Assembly (NCBI RefSeq): GCF_009208735.1
Contig: NZ_WFLJ01000010.1
Location: 1 to 64,000, forward strand
Source of the DNA: Janthinobacterium rivuli
GTDB taxonomy: Bacteria; Pseudomonadota; Gammaproteobacteria; Burkholderiales; Burkholderiaceae_D
DNA: 64,000 nt
Reading direction: 5' to 3'
Both the position numbers and the translations under genes were made by a program. Within the stretch, counting starts at the first letter, position 1; every line of letters begins with the position of its first letter. Under the pieces are notes generated by a model. That model did no database searches and was not told the DNA's origin. It was given only the letters and a program-made list of their open reading frames with translations. Of the stretch, positions 18,217 through 27,005 are shown piece after piece.

Positions 18217-18561
18217 GGTAAGTCTCCTCAGTAGTTATTTTTTATCTAGTCATTCGTGGCCGAATGTACTGGCCAGAATTCTTTCCAGCAGGGACATAGT
18301 AACTATACTACGAACAAATATCAACATATTATGTTGTAATCCTACGACTACTCTGCGACACTTTATTTGTGCCGGGATGTGCCAGTTGACGACCCTGTTT
18401 TTTCCGCTGGCGCCGCCCGTTTCTGGCGCCGCATGCAAGCATTTGCGCGGGTGCCCCGCATTTTTCGGCACGCGGCACGTATACGAATTAAAATCCTTGG
18501 TTTTTGCCATAACGACAGTGCGCCGCCATGACAGCGCACGCATACGAGACTAGGCACCGCC
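18217..18561. promoter_or_regulatory. divergent control region between porin and glk-hexR
   Basis: This 345-bp region has no convincing gene. It serves the porin (minus) and the glucokinase-regulator (plus). Its AT-rich middle (18290-18370) holds the palindrome at 18322-18336. It also holds CGTAG-containing, loosely dyadic stretches at 18297-18313 and 18334-18348 that resemble HexR-type sites (TGTAGT-like halves). A related TGTAGTCGTT stretch occurs on the minus strand near 16834-16843, upstream of the importer operon. A HexR role is suggestive only. Confidence 0.5.
18322..18336. promoter_or_regulatory. 15-bp palindrome, candidate operator upstream of the porin gene
   Basis: CAACATA-T-TATGTTG has perfect 7-bp arms around a single base. 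It lies about 106 bp before the porin ATG and 226 bp before the glk-hexR start. The binding protein is unknown; the adjacent HexR-type or LacI regulators are candidates. Confidence 0.5.
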
Positions 18562-20475
18562 ATGAAAATTGATGAAAAAATGGAAGTAGCAGGCAGCGAT
18601 CCGGCGGAGCGTTTCACTGAAGGGCCGCGCCTGCTGGCCGACATCGGCGGCACCAATGCCCGCTTCGTGCTCGAAACGCGCCAGGGCCACCTGGAAGCCG
18701 TGGCCGTGCTGCCCTGCGACGACTACGCTTCGCTGCTCGACGCCATCACCGCGTATATGGATAGCGGCGAGGCGCGCGCCGCCGGTTCGGCGCGCGTGCG
18801 CCATGCGGCCATCGCCATCGCCAATCCCATCGACGACGACAATATCCGCATGATGAACCATCACTGGTTCTTCTCGATCGAGGCCATGCGCGCCACGCTG
18901 GGCCTCGATACCCTGTTGGTGGTGAATGACTTCACGGCGCTGGCCATGGCCCTGCCCTATCTGCGGCCCGACCAGCGCCAGCAGATCGGCGGCGGCATGG
19001 CCCGCGCCGACAGCGTCATCGGCCTGCTCGGTTCGGGTACGGGCCTGGGCGTGTCGGGCATGATTCCCGCCGAAGACCGCTGGATCGCGCTGGGCAGCGA
19101 AGGGGGCCACGTCAGCTTCGCACCCTGCGACCAGCGCGAGATGGACGTGCTGTCCTTCGCCTGGCGCGAACTGTCGCACGTCTCGGCCGAACGCCTCGCT
19201 TCCGGGCGCGGCCTGGAACTGATCTACCGCGCCCTGTCCGACCGGGCTGGCCGGCATGACGTGCCGCCCCTGCTGGCGGCCGACATCACCAGCCGCGCCC
19301 TGAACAATGAATGCGAAGTGTGCCTCGAAGCGGTGGACTGCTTCTGCGCCATCCTCGGCTCCATCGCCGGCAATGTGGCCATGACCCTGGGCGCGCTGGG
19401 CGGCATCTATATAGGCGGGGGCATCGTGCCGCGCCTGGGCCCCCTGTTCGAACGCTCGCAGTTCCGCGCCCGCTTCGAGCAAAAGGGCCGCCTGAACGAA
19501 TACCTGGCGCAAATTCCCACCTTTCTGATCACGGCCGAACTGCCTACTTTTCTGGGCATCGCCGCGATCCTGGCGCAAAAGCTCAAGCGCGCCCATTCCG
19601 GCGCGCCCGTGCTCGAATCCGTGCGCCAGGCGCGCGGCAGGATGAGCCCCTCGGAATGCAAGGTGGCCGACTGGGTCTTGAAGGAGCCGAACGCCATGCT
19701 GACCCTGCCGATCGCCGAAATCGCCCAGCGGGTCGGCGTCAGCCAGCCGACCGTGATGCGTTTTTGCCGCTCGATCGGCGTGCAGGGCCTGGCCGACTTC
19801 AAATTGAAGCTCGCTTCGGGCCTGACGGGCGGCGCCATCACGGTGGCCCACTGCCACGTGGAGATCTCGGATTCCGACGCCGAACTGGCGCGCAAAGTGC
19901 TGGGCAATAACGCCTCGGCCGCGCTGGCCCTGCGCGACATGCTCGACGTCAAAGCGCTGACGGCCGCCATCGAACTGCTGCGCGGTGCGCAGCGCGTGGA
20001 ATTGCTGGCAGTCGGCAGCGCCCGCGTGGTGGCCGACGACATGCAGCACAAGCTGCTCAACCTGGGCATCGTCAGCAGCTTCTTTGCCGATCCGCAGGCG
20101 CAGGAAATGAGCGCCGCCATGCTGAAGCCGGGCGACGTGGCGCTGGTCATTTCGCGTTCCGGCGCCCTGCCCGACCTGCTGCGCACCGTCAAGGTGGCGC
20201 AGGGCTGCGGCGCGCGCGTGCTGGCGATCACGGCCAGCGGTTCGCCGCTGGCCAAGCTGGCCGACGTGCTGCTGACCCTGAACCACCCGGAAGGCAACCT
20301 CAATTTCGTGCCCATGATCGTGCGCCTGCTGCAGCTGATGATGCTCGACATCCTGTCGGTGGGGCTGGCGCGGCGCGACACGGCGCAGCGCACCAGCGCC
20401 GCCGAACTGGAAGAAGGTCAATTGCACGGCATGCGCATCAGCGGCAAGCTGAAATTCGGTGGCCACCTCGAATAA
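18562..20475 (+). CDS. bifunctional glucokinase / RpiR-family (HexR-type) transcriptional regulator
   Basis: This 637-residue fusion has glucokinase in the first about 340 residues: phosphate-binding LADIGGTNARFV (25-36), VVNDFTALAMALP, GSGTGLGVSG and GSEGGHVSF. An RpiR helix-turn-helix follows (about 350-425, with QRVGVSQPTVMRFCRSIG), then a SIS domain (about 470-600) that in HexR binds the Entner-Doudoroff intermediate KDPG. It should both make glucose 6-phosphate and control hexose genes. The same fusion is known in Burkholderiales. The downstream LacI gene overlaps its last 17 bp. No strong ribosome binding site precedes the ATG. Confidence 0.9.
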   Translation: MKIDEKMEVAGSDPAERFTEGPRLLADIGGTNARFVLETRQGHLEAVAVLPCDDYASLLDAITAYMDSGEARAAGSARVRHAAIAIANPIDDDNIRMMNHHWFFSIEAMRATLGLDTLLVVNDFTALAMALPYLRPDQRQQIGGGMARADSVIGLLGSGTGLGVSGMIPAEDRWIALGSEGGHVSFAPCDQREMDVLSFAWRELSHVSAERLASGRGLELIYRALSDRAGRHDVPPLLAADITSRALNNECEVCLEAVDCFCAILGSIAGNVAMTLGALGGIYIGGGIVPRLGPLFERSQFRARFEQKGRLNEYLAQIPTFLITAELPTFLGIAAILAQKLKRAHSGAPVLESVRQARGRMSPSECKVADWVLKEPNAMLTLPIAEIAQRVGVSQPTVMRFCRSIGVQGLADFKLKLASGLTGGAITVAHCHVEISDSDAELARKVLGNNASAALALRDMLDVKALTAAIELLRGAQRVELLAVGSARVVADDMQHKLLNLGIVSSFFADPQAQEMSAAMLKPGDVALVISRSGALPDLLRTVKVAQGCGARVLAITASGSPLAKLADVLLTLNHPEGNLNFVPMIVRLLQLMMLDILSVGLARRDTAQRTSAAELEEGQLHGMRISGKLKFGGHLE

Positions 20476-21529
20476 GGCGGCGCCCGCCGCCCACGCCCCC
20501 GATACGGCCAGCGGCGCCACCGTGCATGACGTGGCGCGCGTGGCCGGCGTGTCGGCCATGACGGTATCGCGCGTGATCAATGGACGCAGCAGCGTCAGCG
20601 CGGCCACGCGCGACAAGGTCGAGGCGGCGATCGCCAGCCTGCGCTACCAGCCCAACCTGGCGGCGCGGGCCGCGCGCACGGGCACCTTGCGCATCGGCCT
20701 GCTGTACAGCAATCCCAGCGCGGCCTTCCTCAGTGAATTCCTGGTTGGCGCCATGGAGCAGTGCCGCCAGGGCGGCGGCCAGCTGCTGCTCGAACGCTGC
20801 GAAGACCTCGACAGCCAGCGCGCCGGCATCGATTGCCTGGTGGCGGCCGGCGTGGACGGCATCCTCGTGCCGCCGCCCCTGTGCGATTCGCCGGAAGTGC
20901 TGGCGCAACTGAATCAGATGGGCATTCCCGCCATCGCCGTTGCCACGGCGCGCCCCTCGCCAGATGTGTCGGCCGTGCGCATCGACGACTACGAAGGCGC
21001 GCTGGCCATGACGCGCCACCTGCTCGCGCTGGGCCACCGCGACATCGGTTTCATCGAAGGCGATCCGGCGCACACGCCCGCCCTGCTGCGCCGCCAGGCT
21101 TTCGAGGACGCCATGCGGGAAGCGGGCTTGCGGGTAGCGCCGCACCGGGTGGCGCAAGGCTATTTTACGTATCGTTCGGGGCTCGACGCGGCGCGCCAGC
21201 TGCTGGCGCAGGCACCGCACCCCAGCGCCATCTTCGCCAGCAACGACGACATGGCCGCCGCCACCCTGGCCGTGGCGCACGGCATGGGCTTGCAGGTACC
21301 GGCGCAATTGAGCGTGTGCGGCTTCGACGACACGCCCGTCGCCACCACGGTCTGGCCCGAGCTGACCACCATCCACCAGCCCATCGCCGACATGGCGCGC
21401 GCCGCCGTCAGTCTCGTCATCGACGAAATCCGCCAGCGCCGCGCGGGAGAAACGGCGCCCGCCACGCATCGCCTGATGGACTTTACCTTGATGGCGCGGG
21501 CATCGTCGGGACCCGTGACGCGGGGTTGA
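20459..21529 (+). CDS. LacI family transcriptional regulator
   Basis: This 356-residue repressor has an N-terminal LacI helix-turn-helix (TVHDVARVAGVSAMTVSRVI, 21-40) and hinge, then a periplasmic-binding-protein-like effector domain ending in the usual SVCGFDDTPVA and TTIHQPIADMA segments. It starts with GTG at 20459, inside the end of the glk-hexR gene, so translation is probably coupled. It converges on the fructokinase/mannose-isomerase pair, whose promoter carries a perfect LacI-type operator (23684-23701). That makes it the likely repressor of those genes. Confidence 0.88.
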   Translation: MATSNKAAPAAHAPDTASGATVHDVARVAGVSAMTVSRVINGRSSVSAATRDKVEAAIASLRYQPNLAARAARTGTLRIGLLYSNPSAAFLSEFLVGAMEQCRQGGGQLLLERCEDLDSQRAGIDCLVAAGVDGILVPPPLCDSPEVLAQLNQMGIPAIAVATARPSPDVSAVRIDDYEGALAMTRHLLALGHRDIGFIEGDPAHTPALLRRQAFEDAMREAGLRVAPHRVAQGYFTYRSGLDAARQLLAQAPHPSAIFASNDDMAAATLAVAHGMGLQVPAQLSVCGFDDTPVATTVWPELTTIHQPIADMARAAVSLVIDEIRQRRAGETAPATHRLMDFTLMARASSGPVTRG

Positions 21530-21534
21530 TACGG

Positions 21535-22458
21535 CTACCGCACCAGCGTGCGCTGCGCCAGCGACTCCACCAGTTCCACCGACGGCGGCGAGCCGCCGGC
21601 CGCCAGGCAGGCGCCCGCTCCGGCCGCGACGGCAAAGCGCAGATGCTCGCCGCCGTCGGCCTCTGGCCGATACATCAGGCTGTACAGCAAGCCGCCGATG
21701 CTGGCGTCGCCCGCCCCCACCGAATCGACCACCTCGATGACGGGCGGCGCCGCCTGCCATGCCTGCTCGCCCTGGTACAGCGCCGCGCCCTGCGCGCCGC
21801 GCGTATACAAATACATGGCTTGGGGATTCCAGCCGCGCAGGGTGGCGAACGCGCCATCGATGTCGTCATGGCGGAACAGGCCCGCCAGGTCTTCATCGGA
21901 CACCTTGATCACGTCGGCCAGCTCCGTCATGCGGCGCAGTGTGGCGTCGTAGCGTTCATCCATCATGATGCGGAAATTCGGGTCGTAGCTGATCTTCACG
22001 CCAGCGGCCTTGAGTTCCTGCGCCAGCGCCACCAGCTTGCCCGCCAGCGGTTCGCGCGCCAGGCTGATGCCGCCGAAATGCACCCATTGCGCGCCCTGCA
22101 TCCACCCGGCCGGCAAGAGCGACGCATCGAAATGCAGGTCGGCGCTGTCGTCGCCGATGAAGTAATACGTGGGTGGATGCAGTTCATGCACGATGGCCAG
22201 CAGCGGCGACTTCGCATGGCGCTGCAGGAAGCGCATGTCCAGGTCCGCCGCCTCGGTGGCAGCGGCCAGCGCGTCGCCGAAGACGTCGCGGCTGATTGCG
22301 CCCGCAAAGGCGCTGGGCACGCCCAGGCGCGCCATCACGCGCGCCACGTTCCACGTCGAGCCGCCCACCTGGCTGCTCCAGGAATCCGGCCCCGTGCGCA
22401 GCATGTCCGTCAGCGCTTCGCCGGCCGATACAAAACGTGGGAAATTGGCGGCGTTCAT
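21535..22458 (-). CDS. PfkB family carbohydrate kinase, probable fructokinase
   Basis: This 307-residue ribokinase-type kinase has an N-terminal SAGEALTDM, the substrate loop VGGSTWNVARVMARLG (31-46) and the ATP/anion-hole motif DSVGAGDAS (about 244-252, catalytic Asp in GAGD). Its start overlaps the stop of the AGE-family isomerase gene by 4 bp. Paired with a mannose-isomerase-like enzyme, it most plausibly phosphorylates fructose to fructose 6-phosphate. The LacI gene ends 5 bp away, converging. Confidence 0.85.
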   Translation of the reverse strand: MNAANFPRFVSAGEALTDMLRTGPDSWSSQVGGSTWNVARVMARLGVPSAFAGAISRDVFGDALAAATEAADLDMRFLQRHAKSPLLAIVHELHPPTYYFIGDDSADLHFDASLLPAGWMQGAQWVHFGGISLAREPLAGKLVALAQELKAAGVKISYDPNFRIMMDERYDATLRRMTELADVIKVSDEDLAGLFRHDDIDGAFATLRGWNPQAMYLYTRGAQGAALYQGEQAWQAAPPVIEVVDSVGAGDASIGGLLYSLMYRPEADGGEHLRFAVAAGAGACLAAGGSPPSVELVESLAQRTLVR

Positions 22459-23669
22459 GCTTCACCGCCGATCACGTTCAGCACTTCATAGCAGGCGCCC
22501 ATGGTGTGGTAATCGACCTTGCCGGCCGGGCTTTTCTCGTTGCTGATCTTCTGGTTTTCCGGCGTCAGGATGCGGTACCAGGCGCCGTGTTCATGGTCGA
22601 CGAAGTGCGTCCAGCTGTAGTCCCAGATCTTGTCGTAGCTGTGCCAGTAGGCCTCGTCGCCCGTGCGCGCGGCCAGCACGGCGGCCGCGGCGAAGCTTTC
22701 CGCCTGTACCCAGAAGTATTTGTCGCCGTCGCAGATCTCGTCCTGCGGGCCGAAACCGTAGTGGATGCCGCCATGCGCGCCATCCCAGGCCTTGGCCAGC
22801 GCCGTGTCGTACAGGGCGCGCGCGCGCGGCAGCAGCCAGTCGGACGGTCCGGCCATGAACTTGGCGTGGCGCTCCATGATCAACAGCAGCTTGGCCCATT
22901 CCGTGAAATGGCCGGGCTGGTAGCCCCACGGGCGGAAGATATTGCTCTTGTCGTGCAGGTTGTAGTCCCAGTCGATCGACCAGTCGGGCGTGTAGTGTTC
23001 CCAGATCATGCCGTTCGCCAGACCCGCCTGGCGCACCGTGATGTTGTGCGCCAGCGTTTCGGCGCGGTGCAGATAGCGCGCCTCGCCCGTCGCCTCGAAC
23101 GCGGCCAGCATGGCTTCGCAGGCGTGCATGTTGGCGTTCTGGCCCCGGTAGCCGTCCAGGGTGGACCAGTCGGCGCTGGCCACGTCCGCATACAGGCCGT
23201 GTTCGGGCAGCCAGAAGCGCTGCTCCATCAATTCGAAGGTCTCGTCCAGGTAGGCGCGCGCTTCCGCCATGCCCGCCTGCAGGGCGTGGGCATACGCGAG
23301 CAGCACGAAGGCCAGGCCGTAGCAGTGATTGGCGTCGTCTTCCACCGTCTTGACGCCGTCTTGCCATGTCAGTTGCCAGGCATAGCCGCCCGTGGCGGGA
23401 TCGCGGTGCGCGTCACGCAGGAAGGCCACGCCGTGGCGCAGGGCCGCCTGGTAATCGTCGTCGCCGAAATGGCGGTAAGCCATGGCGTAATTGAAGATGA
23501 AGCGCGTGCTGCTGACCAGATGGCGTGTGCTGGCGTCGTACACCGTGCCATCGTCGAGGAAGAAGTGATAAAAGCCGCCGCTCGGGTCAACAGCGCGCGG
23601 GTGGTAAAAGTGCATCGTGTGCCGGATATGCTTTTCGAGCATGTCCCTGGAGCGGAAATCGGGATTCAT
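22455..23669 (-). CDS. AGE family epimerase/isomerase, probable D-mannose isomerase
   Basis: This 404-residue (alpha/alpha)6-barrel enzyme belongs to the N-acylglucosamine 2-epimerase superfamily. Conserved regions include GGFYHFFLDDG, RGQNANMHACEAMLAA, FRPWGYQPGHFTEWAKLLL and the C-terminal FVDHEHGAWY. The length and the RGQNANMHA and PGHFTEW motifs fit mannose isomerases better than GlcNAc epimerases. Coupling to a fructokinase gene suggests a mannose to fructose to fructose 6-phosphate route. It is first in its operon, 14 bp downstream of a LacI-type operator. Confidence 0.82.
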   Translation of the reverse strand: MNPDFRSRDMLEKHIRHTMHFYHPRAVDPSGGFYHFFLDDGTVYDASTRHLVSSTRFIFNYAMAYRHFGDDDYQAALRHGVAFLRDAHRDPATGGYAWQLTWQDGVKTVEDDANHCYGLAFVLLAYAHALQAGMAEARAYLDETFELMEQRFWLPEHGLYADVASADWSTLDGYRGQNANMHACEAMLAAFEATGEARYLHRAETLAHNITVRQAGLANGMIWEHYTPDWSIDWDYNLHDKSNIFRPWGYQPGHFTEWAKLLLIMERHAKFMAGPSDWLLPRARALYDTALAKAWDGAHGGIHYGFGPQDEICDGDKYFWVQAESFAAAAVLAARTGDEAYWHSYDKIWDYSWTHFVDHEHGAWYRILTPENQKISNEKSPAGKVDYHTMGACYEVLNVIGGEA

Positions 23670-23683
23670 GGGTCTCTCATGAT

Positions 23684-23701
23684 ATTGTTATCGATAACAA
23701 T
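23684..23701. promoter_or_regulatory. LacI-family operator (perfect 18-bp palindrome)
   Basis: ATTGTTATCGATAACAAT is a perfect palindrome with the central CG typical of LacI/GalR operators. It lies 14 bp upstream of the mannose-isomerase ATG. On the minus strand a TGAAAA / TGTTAT pair with 17-bp spacing would place the -10 inside it, consistent with repression by blocking RNA polymerase. Confidence 0.8.
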
Positions 23702-23734
23702 GATGATAGCATGCCGTTTTCACGCCGTCTCGGT

Positions 23735-24730
23735 CTACCTTGCCAGCCTGAGCTTTTCGCGCCACAGCGCGGCTTGCGTGGGGTCGGTCGCCTGTTCCAG
23801 CTCGCCATTCTCATACACCTTGACCAGCCGCCGCATGGCATCCAGGTCACCCTGCCTGGCCGCCAGCAGGTACAGCGCGAAGGGCTGGGGCGCCGGCCCT
23901 TGCCGGGTGGGGCCGCCACGGCCCTGCTCCAGCAGGCGCGCAAAGCCCGTCTGGCCCGGCGGGCTTTTGGCGATTGCCGCCATTTCATACCAGCCCAGGG
24001 CCGCCTCGTCGCTCTGCCCCACGCCCTGCCCCACTTCATACGAATACGCGACATTGTTCAAGCCAGGCGGATCGAGCGCCTTGGCCGCCCGCATGTACCA
24101 GCCGAACGCCTGCTTGCGCTGCGCGTCGTCCTGCGCCGTCATCATCAGGCGGTAACCGATCTCATTGTAGGCGGGAATGAAGCCGTTTTCGGCGTAGAAC
24201 TTCAGCCAGTGCAGCGCGTGCGCCTGCTCTGCCGCGCTGCTGTGGATATTCTCGAAATGCATGGCCACCGTGTAGTTGGCCAGCTCCACGCCTTGCGCGG
24301 CGCCCTTGCGCGACCAGTACTCTCCCAGCTTGCGGTCGACGGCCATGCCCTGGCCCAGCGTGTAGGCCACGCCGAGGAAAGCCTGCGCCGGGCCATAGCC
24401 GCCTTCGGCCGATTTCCGCATCCACGCCAGGCCCGCGTCGACGTCGCGCGGCGTGCCCTCGCCGCCATGCAGCATCTGCGCCAGCTCCAGCTGAGCGGCC
24501 GTGTCGCCCCCTTCGGCGGCGCGGCGCGTCTTGTCGAAGGCGGCGACCTTGTCCGGCGACAGGTCGGCCGGGCGGTTGATCACGGCTTGCACGCGCGCGC
24601 GCATGTCGTCGAGGCCGGACATGTCGAATTCGGCCAGGGCCGGATGCTGGCGCGGCGCCGGTTCGGCGGCTGGCTGCGCCAGCACGTTCTGCGCCAGTGC
24701 CAGGCTCAATATCAATACGATCGTCTTCAT
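23735..24730 (-). CDS. exported Sel1-like repeat protein
   Basis: This 331-residue protein has a signal peptide (1-18, ending NVLA) and an array of Sel1-type tetratricopeptide-like helices, seen as repeated AAEGGD.AAQLELA, AEGGYGPAQAFLGVAY and NGFIPAYNEIGYRL units. It should be a periplasmic helical-repeat scaffold. It is paralogous over its whole length to the product of the gene immediately upstream, with a 4-bp overlap. The function of the pair is unknown. Confidence 0.75.
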   Translation of the reverse strand: MKTIVLILSLALAQNVLAQPAAEPAPRQHPALAEFDMSGLDDMRARVQAVINRPADLSPDKVAAFDKTRRAAEGGDTAAQLELAQMLHGGEGTPRDVDAGLAWMRKSAEGGYGPAQAFLGVAYTLGQGMAVDRKLGEYWSRKGAAQGVELANYTVAMHFENIHSSAAEQAHALHWLKFYAENGFIPAYNEIGYRLMMTAQDDAQRKQAFGWYMRAAKALDPPGLNNVAYSYEVGQGVGQSDEAALGWYEMAAIAKSPPGQTGFARLLEQGRGGPTRQGPAPQPFALYLLAARQGDLDAMRRLVKVYENGELEQATDPTQAALWREKLRLAR

Positions 24731-25566
24731 TTTTTTTCACTTTCCGCCAGCTTGTCGCGCCATTCGGCAGCGTCTTCCGCATTCGCCTGTTGTCCCAGTT
24801 CGCCTTTGACATACACCTCGATCATGCGCCGCATGGCGGGCACGTCGCCGCTCCATGCCGCCCGTTCGTACCAGACCAGGGCCAGCTTGTCCGACCGTTT
24901 CACGCCCAGGCCCAGCTCGTGCGCGCGGGCCAGGTTGCGCATGCCGGCTGGCTCCTTTTCGCGCGCCGCTCTGTCATACCAGTGGAAGGCCTCGCCGCGC
25001 TCCTGCTCATCGGTCGCCGCGCGCATCAGGTGCTCGCCCAGCGCGTTATACGCGGGCACGAAGTTCTGTTCGGCCGCCCTCTTCAACCATTGGATAGCCA
25101 GGGTCTGTTCCTCGGCACTGCTGCCGCCATCGATGAATTCCAGCGCCAGGATGGTTTGCGCCAGTTCGTCGCCTTGCGCGACGCCCTTGCGCAGCCAGAC
25201 TTCGCCCTGCACGCGGTCGACGGGCACCTTGCCACCCACGGTATAGGCCAGCCCCAAGGCCGCTTGCGCCGGCGCATAGCCGCCTTCGGCCGCCTTGCGT
25301 ACCCAGGCCATCGATAGCGCCGTGTCTTGCGGCGCGCCGACGCCCAACTGCAGCATGCGCGCCAGTTCCAGCTGCGCCTCCACGTCGCCCGTTTCCGCCA
25401 GCCGCCGGGTCTCGGCAAATTCGGCGATGCTTTCCGGGCTATGGCTGGTCACATCCGCCCTCGCCTTGATGGCGATCAGCTGCAGGTCGAGCAAGGTAGG
25501 CGAAGTCTGGGCCAGCAGGGGCAACGGCAAAAGAAAAGGCATCAGCAACAGTAATTTCTTGGGCAT
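24727..25566 (-). CDS. exported Sel1-like repeat protein (paralogue)
   Basis: This protein of 279 residues starts at the ATG at 25566, which gives a clean signal peptide (MPKKLLLLMPFLLPLPLLAQ); a longer frame to 25674 would bury that peptide. Sel1-like units include AETGDVEAQLELARML, AEGGYAPAQAALGLAYTVGG and AEQNFVPAYNALGEHL. They align one for one with those of the neighbour at 23735-24730, pointing to a tandem duplication. It is the first gene of the two-gene unit. Confidence 0.74.
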   Translation of the reverse strand: MPKKLLLLMPFLLPLPLLAQTSPTLLDLQLIAIKARADVTSHSPESIAEFAETRRLAETGDVEAQLELARMLQLGVGAPQDTALSMAWVRKAAEGGYAPAQAALGLAYTVGGKVPVDRVQGEVWLRKGVAQGDELAQTILALEFIDGGSSAEEQTLAIQWLKRAAEQNFVPAYNALGEHLMRAATDEQERGEAFHWYDRAAREKEPAGMRNLARAHELGLGVKRSDKLALVWYERAAWSGDVPAMRRMIEVYVKGELGQQANAEDAAEWRDKLAESEKK

Positions 25567-25700
25567 GCGACGGTGTCGGGAAGAAGAAAACACGCATGGT
25601 AGCCGATGGCGCGCCAGGAAGGCGCGCACGGCACGCGAAGTTTGACAGGGCAGGCTGGCAGGCTTACATTGCACGAGCCCACCACTGACACAGGAACACC

Positions 25701-26093
25701 ATGAACCACCTATCGAAAACCGCCTTGACCTTGCTCGTCGCCCTCGCCGCCAGCGCCGCCGCCAGCGCCGCCGACACGCAGCTGGCCGGCTGCGCCGCCA
25801 AGCGCGAAAGCATCCGCAGCGAATTGCGCCAGGCCAAAGAACAGGGCCTGTCCGACAAGGTCGCTGGCCTGACGCGCGCGCTCGACGAAGTCAATGCCCA
25901 CTGCAGCGACAACGCGCTGATCGAACGCCATAACAAGAAGGTGCTGAAGGCGCAGGCAAAAGTAAGCCAGACGGAGCGTTCGCTGCGCCTGGCCCAGGAA
26001 GCCAACAAGCAGCCGAAGAAGATCGCCAAGCTGGAAGGCAAGCTGGAAAAAGCCAGGGCGGAGTTGGCGGCCCTGCAGGCGCAACAGCCCTAA
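25701..26093 (+). CDS. DUF1090 family periplasmic protein
   Basis: This 130-residue protein has a signal peptide (about 1-23, ending SAAASA) and a mature part rich in Lys, Glu and Gln that should be helical and largely coiled. GCAAKRESIRSELRQAKEQG and the two cysteines (GCAAK and AHCSDN) fit the DUF1090 (YqjC-like) family. The role is unknown. It converges on mmsB with a 4-bp overlap of the stops. Confidence 0.78.
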   Translation: MNHLSKTALTLLVALAASAAASAADTQLAGCAAKRESIRSELRQAKEQGLSDKVAGLTRALDEVNAHCSDNALIERHNKKVLKAQAKVSQTERSLRLAQEANKQPKKIAKLEGKLEKARAELAALQAQQP

Positions 26094-26995
26094 GCTTTCT
26101 CGCCCAGCATCTGGTAGATGCTGGAGAAATCCAGCGCGCCCGCCCCCGCCTTGCTGTGCAAGCTATATAAATTGCGCGACAAGGCGCCCAGCGGCACGCT
26201 CGCGCCGCTGGCCAGCGCGCTTTCCACGGCCAGCCCCAGGTCCTTGAGCATCAGGTCGACGCCAAAGCCGCCCGTGTAGCCACGCGACGCGGGCACGTTC
26301 TCGGCCACGCCCGGGCACGGGTTGTACACTTCCAGGGTCCAGTTGCGGCCCGAGCTTTTCGCCATCACGTCCGACACCACCTTCGGGTCCAGGCCATTGG
26401 CCACGCCCAGGCGTATCGCTTCGCTGGTGCCGATCATGAGTATCCCCAGCAGCATGTTGTTGCAGATCTTGACCGTCTGGCCGCAACCCGAGCCGCCCGC
26501 GTGGAAAATCGCCTTGCCCATGACGTCCAGGTAAGGCCGCGCCGCCGCCAGCGCGGACTCTTCGCCGCCCACCATGAAGGTCAGGGTGCCGTTGGTGGCG
26601 CCCGCCGTGCCGCCGGAGACGGGCGCGTCCAGCATGGGCATGCCCTTGTCCTGCGCAGCGCGGCCCACCTGGCGCGCCGCCTCGGTGGAAATCGTCGAGC
26701 AGTCGATCAGCAAGGTGCCGGGCCGCGCCTGCGCCAGGATGCCGGCGTCCCCCAAAGGGTTACCCAAATAAGCACCCAGCACGTGGCGGCTGGCCGGCAG
26801 CATGGTGATGACGATGTCGGCGGCGCCTATCGCCGCCGTCTGGTCGTCGGACACCAGGCCGCCGCCGTCGGCAAATTGCCGCACGCTGGCCGGCAGCAAA
26901 TCGAAACCCGTCACCGCATGGCCGGCGCGCACGAGGTTTTGCGCCATGGGCAAGCCCATGTTGCCCAGGCCGATGAAAACGATCTTGGTGCTCAT
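26090..26995 (-). CDS. mmsB: 3-hydroxyisobutyrate dehydrogenase
   Basis: This 301-residue NAD-dependent beta-hydroxyacid dehydrogenase should convert 3-hydroxyisobutyrate to methylmalonate semialdehyde in valine breakdown. Seen motifs are FIGLGNMGLPMAQNL (7-21), DAPVSGGTAGA (123-133) and the catalytic GCGQTVKICNNML with K176 and N180. It lies 10 bp after mmsA, the gene for the next enzyme in the pathway, with GGAGG before its ATG. Confidence 0.92.
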   Translation of the reverse strand: MSTKIVFIGLGNMGLPMAQNLVRAGHAVTGFDLLPASVRQFADGGGLVSDDQTAAIGAADIVITMLPASRHVLGAYLGNPLGDAGILAQARPGTLLIDCSTISTEAARQVGRAAQDKGMPMLDAPVSGGTAGATNGTLTFMVGGEESALAAARPYLDVMGKAIFHAGGSGCGQTVKICNNMLLGILMIGTSEAIRLGVANGLDPKVVSDVMAKSSGRNWTLEVYNPCPGVAENVPASRGYTGGFGVDLMLKDLGLAVESALASGASVPLGALSRNLYSLHSKAGAGALDFSSIYQMLGEKA

Positions 26996-27005
26996 CGCCG
27001 CCTCC

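Noticed and set aside
18550..20616. 688-residue open frame on the minus strand
   Set aside because: It is an antisense shadow of the glucokinase-HexR gene, with composition typical of reverse frames.
20761..22491. 576-residue plus-strand frame across the LacI and fructokinase genes
   Set aside because: It is a shadow spanning two real genes on different strands; very Arg/Ala/Pro-rich, no motif.
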